64,000 bases of DNA from Eutypa lata (Eukaryota; Ascomycota; Sordariomycetes; Xylariales; Diatrypaceae), in contig JAKULF010000007.1 of the NCBI GenBank assembly GCA_022661535.1, positions 682,001 through 746,000 of the forward strand. The letters are read 5' to 3'. Each line of letters opens with the position of its first letter. Position 1 is the stretch's first letter. The translations under genes and the position numbers were made by a program. Positions 57,290 to 64,000 of this stretch are shown here, one piece after another. The notes beneath the pieces were generated by a model that saw only the letters and a program-made list of their open reading frames with translations, searched no databases and was not told the DNA's origin.

Positions 57290-59728
57290 CTAAATCAATT
57301 GAATCTTAGGCAAATCAATTTTCGGGAGGTGAGCCATATGCACCTTCGCACTGCCGTAGGGCACAAAGCGCGCAGAGAAAGGCGCGCTGACGATCGTGTA
57401 GTTCGACGTCGGCGGGACCGCCGCCGTGTCGTGCTCTATGGGCCACTCGATCTGGACCGCCGCGACCCTGAGCTCCACGGGCGGCGCGCCGAGGGCCCAA
57501 ATCGGGCTCTCCAGCTTGGGCGAATGGGCCGCTCTCATCCCTATCTGGATCTGCGAGGTATCCACAGCGACGTTCCACGCCGACTTGGGCGTCAGGATAT
57601 GATCGTGCGTGTGCACGTGCGTGGTGTTCTCGGGCAGCGGGCCGTAGGGGAAGTCGTAGCTGTAGGGGACCGTCTGCGTCTGCTCGTAGTCGACGGCTAG
57701 GCTGTAGAGGAGCGGCCCGTAGTAGATGGCCACCATGCCCTGGACCATCTCCTCCATGCGGACATGCGTTTCTAGATTCAGGGTGAACGCGTAGCTGGTG
57801 TTGCCGGGGATCCGGACTTCCTGGAGGCTGTGGTCCGTGACCGAGAGGGGGTGGGGCGGCTCGTCGCTGTCGGGCTTCGTGATGGTGCTGGAGGCGTTGG
57901 CCCAGGCCGGAATGCGGATGTAGAAGAAGAAGTCCAGCTCGGCGGTGATCTCGTAGTGGATCTTGTGACCGAATGGATAGGCCGTTTCGGCGACGACGGT
58001 GACCGGGTTGCCGCCTACGATTGTGCTCACCTTTCCCGGAGTCAGGAAGACGTGGGCGAGATTGCCGTCTTCCGTCGCGACGAACGAGTTCGCCAGGAAC
58101 TTCGGGTAGGCCTGGGGATGGTTCACGGTGCAGCACGGGTAGTTCGGTTCAAGGCCGAAGACATTGGAGTAGGAGTTCACATCGACCTATCGTATTTAAG
58201 TTAGCGGTTAGCCATTGATTACATGTGAACGAAGTCGTGAAATTACGTACCCATTGACTGGCAGAGGAGAGATTTCGTGACCAAGGCTATAGAAGGATCA
58301 GAGTCAGTAGCTTAGGTTTCCTTGTATATAGATGGGTTACATACCTGGTTCTCTTGCTGGATGTACTGATGAGACCACCAGTCCGGAGATACCGACACCG
58401 GGAAGGCATTGAAAGCCGTCCTCTCTGCCCAGTCTGCCAAGTCGTTGTCACCCAGGAATTGATAGATATAGGAAAGAGAGAACATCAGTTCGGCAGAAAT
58501 GCATAGCTCGGAGCCATGGACTGGGCTCAAGTCCGTAATGGATTCATCCGCAATTATAGTGCCAGCAATACTCCTGTGGCTCTTAGATAGCAGGTTAATA
58601 GCGGTGCGAGTCTGTGACCTATATGTTTCATTATGTGTCGTGCGATAGATCGCCAATGGGTAACGTAGACCTAGAGACGGATATTTAGCATATGGTAGGT
58701 AACTCTGGACCCGTAGTAGTGGAAAGAATCACAAGTTGGGAAATTTAGCCTCACCCTGTGCCTGGTTCACTCCGTGGAGGAATAACCAGCTTAAATTGTA
58801 GTTGGAATCCGGAGTCCAGACCTTGGGGTACGACTCCTCTGTCCAGAAGGTTCTCCAGTCCGCCTCCCCTACCTCTCCGCCCTTGATCATCATATCCATC
58901 GTTTCCATGATTATTTGGCCGTTGTTTCGCGGGTAGCGCTCGTATAGCCACTGTAATGAAATATGGTATTCATGCGAACGTGCGACGCCAAATCCTTTTG
59001 GGTCAAATATATCGCCTTGGTCTGCGTGGTTCAATAGCCCCGTATAGTTATTGCTCAGCATTTGGTGGGCAAGAACTACAAATCGATGCATGGCTTCTAC
59101 AATCCTGTCCGTTTGAGTTGGGTCTGCCTCGGCATATTGCTGTGTCAAATGTCAGTACTGCAGATGATGACATGCACATCGTAACAGAGGGACTTACAAT
59201 TAGGCCGCGGAGGATGAGTGCCCTGGCCCACAATCCCCGCGTAGCCTGTGTAGTTTCGGATCCAATCCAACCATCTTCCTGTTGGAAGTCAAGGATATAG
59301 TCCAAATAATACCTGACTTGACTCTCAATCCTAGCATTGCCAAGCCCAAAGGCTAAGGGAACAAGACCATTGAACCAGTAAGGACTGGCCTCATTCAGGG
59401 CCGAGTATTCCGATGAACCGCCTATAAACGCAGAATCATTAACGAATCGGTAGAAATTGATCAGGTTCCCAGCGAGACCATCTGCTTCTAGTTCTAACTC
59501 GTCCTTCAGCCATCCTAATGGTTTGATGGAGCCCAAGTCGAGTGCCTTGAAGATGGGTTGAACAACTAGCGAAATATTAGCCTGTATCCCTTAATGCGCC
59601 AGTGTTTGATGTGATAGATTCCACTTACATGGTGAGTGAACGTCATTATGCAATGGCTCCGGTGGAGTCGGAGGTAGCGCTGTTGCTGCTGCAAGGCCTA
59701 GGAGCCCTGGAAGAACGACAAACTTCAT
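57290..59728 (-). CDS. secreted GH127-type glycoside hydrolase (DUF1680, beta-L-arabinofuranosidase-like)
   Basis: Six exons: 59629-59728, 59198-59565, 58755-59139, 58345-58670, 58251-58286, 57290-58186. They stay in frame and give 703 residues. A signal peptide is visible (MKFVVLPGLLGLAAATALPP). The helical-barrel core has GSIKPLGWLKDELELEADGL and EASPYWFNGLVPLAFGLG. A Glu-x-Cys pair at about 339/341 (HGSELC) and a double Cys at about 423-424 (YPCCTVNHPQ) match the Zn/Cys set known in bifidobacterial HypBA1 (Glu338, Cys340, Cys417, Cys418). The family uses a cysteine nucleophile and removes beta-L-arabinofuranose, and related families act on other pectic sugars. The exact substrate is unknown. 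Same strand as the GH3 gene, 900 bp apart. Confidence 0.9.
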
Positions 59729-62700
59729 CGCGACCTTGGACAACGATATGTCCTAGCTTCCGAGGGATTTCGGACTTCAAAATGAAAAGAAACAGAGAGA
59801 GACGATGGAATAGCAGAATCAATTGTACTAGAAACGTAAGATGAAGGCAATAAACTTCGCGGTAATGCGAAGTCTATACGAGACTAAGACTTTCCCCCTG
59901 GATTCGTGCCGAACCTTATTTCTAGTTCAGGTATACCACTCCTCTCCTACAATTAGGACATCACCATGCTTTATAATACATCTTTCCTGTATGTAGATCT
60001 CCAAATCACATCACCATGCAGGCTATGCCACCGGCGAAAATGCCATACTCTGGTTGGCTAAGTACGTAGGAAGGATGCGGGGTAGATAATGCAACCCCTA
60101 TGATCCGTTTAACGGATATGCACGGATGGAAGATGAAAGGGTGAGTGAGTTGGGGCAAAATGCATTGTGCATATCATACCAGTATGTAGATTACGATCTA
60201 GAACATTGGCAAGAGGGAGCTGATGATACCCAGTTAAGTTTAGGGGATGGGAACATACTCTCCATTTCGACGAGGGTAGGTGCATCGTCAAGTTTAAAGT
60301 TACATAATCGCTCCTGGCTTGATCTTTTTTTTAAACTTTATATAAGTTGTACATATAAGATGATTATCTCGTGCGACACGTGCTCGGAGTTAGGCTGTTG
60401 GGAAATATCGATGACCTACGAGGCTTGCAGACAGCCTGGATACTTAAGCCATTGATAAGGTTAAAACAGTTGTTTTATAGACGATCACATAATTATATAT
60501 GTGTCTGTGCGCGTTACTTTACCTATCAGTATCATCCATTTATATCCTGCATTGGAACACTTGACCGCGGCTTTCGCAGAGAACAAAACTGTTTGGGCGC
60601 AGAGACTTCATGCTAAATATATTAACTCAGTTGTGGGATTTAGACTAACTGACATGGTTATATTGATCCCCAACTGTGGAAGGATATGATGGTTACCCGA
60701 AGGACAAAGAAAAGTAGAAATGCAAGGTGTCAGTTGAGTGAGTACCTATTCAAGAACGGTACCCTTTCGCTAGATGGAATCTACGATTTGAAAGGTATAC
60801 GATAGTTCGGCGATTCGTAGCGTGAGATTTGTTTGATAGGGATATCAAACTACAAGAATGGAGTTTCAACATGATGCGAAACTTATAGTTACATAAAAAA
60901 GTAAATGGATATGACATGGACGTCGTCAAGATGTACACTTTAACAACTGGTAACATTAGAACTGATATATAGTGTGAGCCTGGGGGCCTGATGGAGAAGG
61001 CTGAATATAGGCCGTGGAATACACTGGTTTGTTAAATCCGGTACAATTTCTCGCACTTATTCAGGGCATGCGTTGCTGGCCGATATTGAGTCTTCCTTTC
61101 AAGGTGTTGCAACCAAATTTGGTGGATAGGGGTTGTGTGTGGTATCATCGATCTACTGCGAACCTCTTGAACAAGGTCCTCGCCAATGGCGCTGAGCGTC
61201 ATGGTTTTGGGTATGCTGCCCCCGTCTGTTTCCCTAGAGAGAATGTATTTACAGTAATTAATGAAGATGCACTTGAATGTTGACCGGTTAATACATAACG
61301 GTCCGGAGATGTGTGCAACGTTGTTGCCAGATCCTACTTATATTTTTCTCTTTCTCTTTTCTTTTTTAATAAAAAAGGTAGAAGATGACTGGCAGATCTT
61401 ATCCCCGACAATATATGTAGTGTATCCAGGTGTAATTCTGGTGAAGAGATTAACTTTCAATCTTCGACTTGATTTCCACATCTGGTTGCCTGAATTGAAA
61501 AAGCTCTCCGTATGTACGTACCTCTTATCCATCTCGTGGCTGCAAGATATCAGCCGCAACAGTTATCTTTGCAATCTTGGCCAAACCCTATATTGATATG
61601 CAAACTAGGTAGCCCAATTAAACCGTCCATGGCGTATGTTACCTACTACGTCAGGTCCCTTCAATCCTTCAGGCCTATAAAGGATTGTTGTGGGTGACTT
61701 CTTGCGCCTATTCAGCAAGGGTTTCCTCGAGCCATAACTGAAGGTGGTAATATGATGTTAGGACAATCGCTCTACTAAGGTGCAGATTATATCCAGCATC
61801 TATCTAATTGTATTCTGGAAAATGAATTAAAATCCTAGTCACCCCTGCACAGGCTTCCATCTCAATGTTTACTGTATTAACCTATTTTGACCAAAAGAGC
61901 TTTAGAGACCCTGACACCTTTGCCCTAGATCGATAGTGAGGTTGAATAAGGCCTAAGGGCGTCTAACACAATGTGAGGTAGCCATTCATATTTGGTCCCC
62001 GCATCTGCTTGTAGGTAAATAAGCTATTATTTACTTCTCCCCCCTAGCCCTCTTGAGTTAACCTACTGGATGTCGATGCTATGCTTCCAGGGACTGCTCC
62101 ATGTGTTGTGCTAAGGAGGTAACTCTTCACTTAAAATGACGGAAGATGCGTCTCCATCTAGGTAAAGTCATGGTTTCCTTTGATATTGCGGTGCGTAACA
62201 ATTATATGATTATGCGAACTGGAACTTTTACATGATGTGCGAGCAAAAGCATCCCATATTTAATTGACCTTTGTGGAAGATAAACCACGGAGCAAGCTTA
62301 GACCCCAATGAGATAGTTACCTATCGATTGCTATTGGACGATCGATGCCCGGCTATCTAATAGTTTACTCTATGATCATAAACAGTTATCCGCACTTCTA
62401 GGTATCTGCTGGGAAAGCAAACTGGAAAATTAGGGCAATAAGTCAAAGTTCTACCTGTCTATTTAGCGTGTATTGAATAAATATTGTGGCGTCTTTATTT
62501 GGTGTAGGGAATGAATAGCCTTCATAGCTGAACCTATCATGAGCCCTGATCCAGTAGGTAGTGCAGACCGCATCACACGTGTTACTACCGCTACCTACCT
62601 ACTAATTTAAGGGCTAGTGGTATCCAGCTTTAGGGCTGTCACGTGGAAAGCCTTCAGCTTTCTGACATCTATAAGATGCAGACCTGTCCCATCTGTACTT

Positions 62701-64000
62701 AGATTCCTTCCTTCTTCGTATATGCTTTTCCGTACCATACAGACATCAATACATTTGACCTATGCGTATCATCCATGAGTGAGCTCAGCCGGGCTTACTG
62801 CACCGGTTCACTACCTACCTAACTAACGACCTACATGTATTACGGGCCTCTTGAAGTAGTGTCGTGGCGAGTCTAATCTACCGCTTTATTCTGCCAACCG
62901 AATACAAGTGAACAAAGTTAATAGCACGGCCACCTACATTGAAAAAACTCGGATATGTACCCTGGTCAATGCTGTCACAGCTGGTACGTAACTAGGGGAT
63001 AGATACACTGGGCAACCATTCCACCCGGTAAATTCCTGCAGCTGTCACCGGCTTGTGTCCTATTATCTTTTTAACTTGACATTTGAAGCCACACTTTGGT
63101 ATTTGGATCTACGTGGTGCGTCTCTCATCTAGTACGTAACAGAGTATCAATACCCTCGCCGCCCTTCAAATTTTGTTACCGTTTTATTCACTAACTCAGC
63201 TGTTATGGTGCTTCAGGCCCTAGATTTACCATTCAATCATCGTAACACCTTCAGCCATAGTGGCGCCTAGCACTACCCTTCAAACATTGTTCTACCTCAA
63301 ATTTAAGTCACCTGCTTTCAAAGAAACCGAACCCAAATAAGCATCGAGAAACACCACCGTGGTGAACAAAACCTCATGCCAAGTAACAGCTGCGCCGTCG
63401 CCGGATGGATCCCGAATCAACTGTGAAGTAATCCCTTTACGTCTCCAAAAGGAAGTTTTCGACCTATACATCAATCATGTGGACGCGCGTACGTACAAAG
63501 GGTAGGTGAGCGATCTCCACTGGAGTCTTTGCGCCAGCAATGCCACTCACCAGTTTAGCTAGCCCCTGCTAATACTGTCGGAAGATAGTTGTCTGAATTT
63601 CGAGCAACCTATAACCTATAAAGTGTGAAAGCGCGAGACTTTCGCTTGAGGTGACTATACCAATTACGATTTTGGTTCAAGACCTTGGAATCCGAGCCCT
63701 TCGCGCCACAAACCGGTATTCACGATCGATACATCGGCACTGTCCTCCAGGCGGCTGCGAGGGAGATACCGTTAGAACCACCTAAAGAGAGGCGGTGCGT
63801 CTTGGGACAGGATTCGCTGGATAGGTGTTTGTGCAATTCTGGAAGAAACCTTCTAGCTTAGCACATCTAAAGTATTCATGGGAGGTCAAGGAAAGCCTAC
63901 AGCCAGCGGAAGATTTGGACCGCATGAAGGGCGCCTGTGGCGTCATGAATTTGCACAACACGACTATAATGAGTCGATGAACTGCCAGGATATTCTCTGG
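59729..64000. other. 4.3-kb region without a convincing gene
   Basis: Left part is the promoter side of the GH127 gene. From 60 to 63.3 kb open frames are short and random-looking, with no repeats of note apart from CCTAC-type words. From about 63464 to the right edge the minus strand has short open blocks with plausible protein composition (for example AGAKTPVEIAHLPF at about 63500-63540 and RLEDSADVSIVNTGLWREGL at about 63690-63752). They may be exons of a gene extending beyond the window, but I could not join them into one frame. Confidence 0.4.

Noticed and set aside
62540..62610. Short inverted GTAGGTAG / CTACCTAC words
   Set aside because: CCTAC-type simple words occur all over the spacers of this window, so this pair is not a specific element.

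Overview
The window is nuclear DNA from a filamentous ascomycete (Pezizomycotina; Sordariomycetes-like, though the order cannot be fixed from sequence alone). The evidence is short introns of about 50-190 nt with CTAAC-type branch sites, a dynactin Arp1, two Zn2Cys6 regulators, a bifunctional BioDA, a Dal5-type transporter, secreted glycoside hydrolases and many microsatellites. Gene models below were rebuilt by hand from splice signals and reading phase, so exon coordinates are predictions.

Layout. (1) 1-20 kb, housekeeping and orphan genes: a GRGGAGN-repeat protein, Arp1 (centractin), a CorA-like membrane protein, an FAD monooxygenase, a large unknown basic/acidic protein and a mitochondrial aconitase-family enzyme. 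Long non-coding spacers full of simple repeats separate them. (2) 20.4-21.5 kb: a protein resembling cucumopine synthase (DUF3830 plus helical bundle). (3) 21.5-28.0 kb: a gene-poor, partly AT-rich island with a 410-bp foldback (MITE-like) element and a TPR-like coding relic. (4) 28.0-34.6 kb: a complete three-gene biotin cluster of bioB, bioF and bioDA. (5) 34.7-44.5 kb: a 5-oxoprolinase, a Dal5/ACS-type MFS transporter and a Zn2Cys6 regulator. (6) 45-53 kb: small unknown genes, a second Zn2Cys6 regulator and a J-domain protein. (7) 53-60 kb: two secreted glycoside hydrolases on the same strand, a GH3 beta-glucosidase with PA14 insert and a GH127-type enzyme. (8) 60-64 kb: no convincing gene, possibly the edge of a further gene at the right end.

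How the genes fit together. BioF (predicted peroxisomal, C-terminal ARL), BioDA and BioB (predicted mitochondrial) together cover pimeloyl-CoA to biotin. The neighbouring oxoprolinase, transporter and regulator look like an uptake/catabolism module. The transporter family also contains vitamin carriers, so a link to biotin is possible but unproven. GH3 and GH127 look like a small extracellular saccharolytic pair.

The most notable single observation is in the oxoprolinase gene. One interruption resolves in frame only as a spliceosomal twin intron (stwintron), in which an internal intron splits the donor of an external one.
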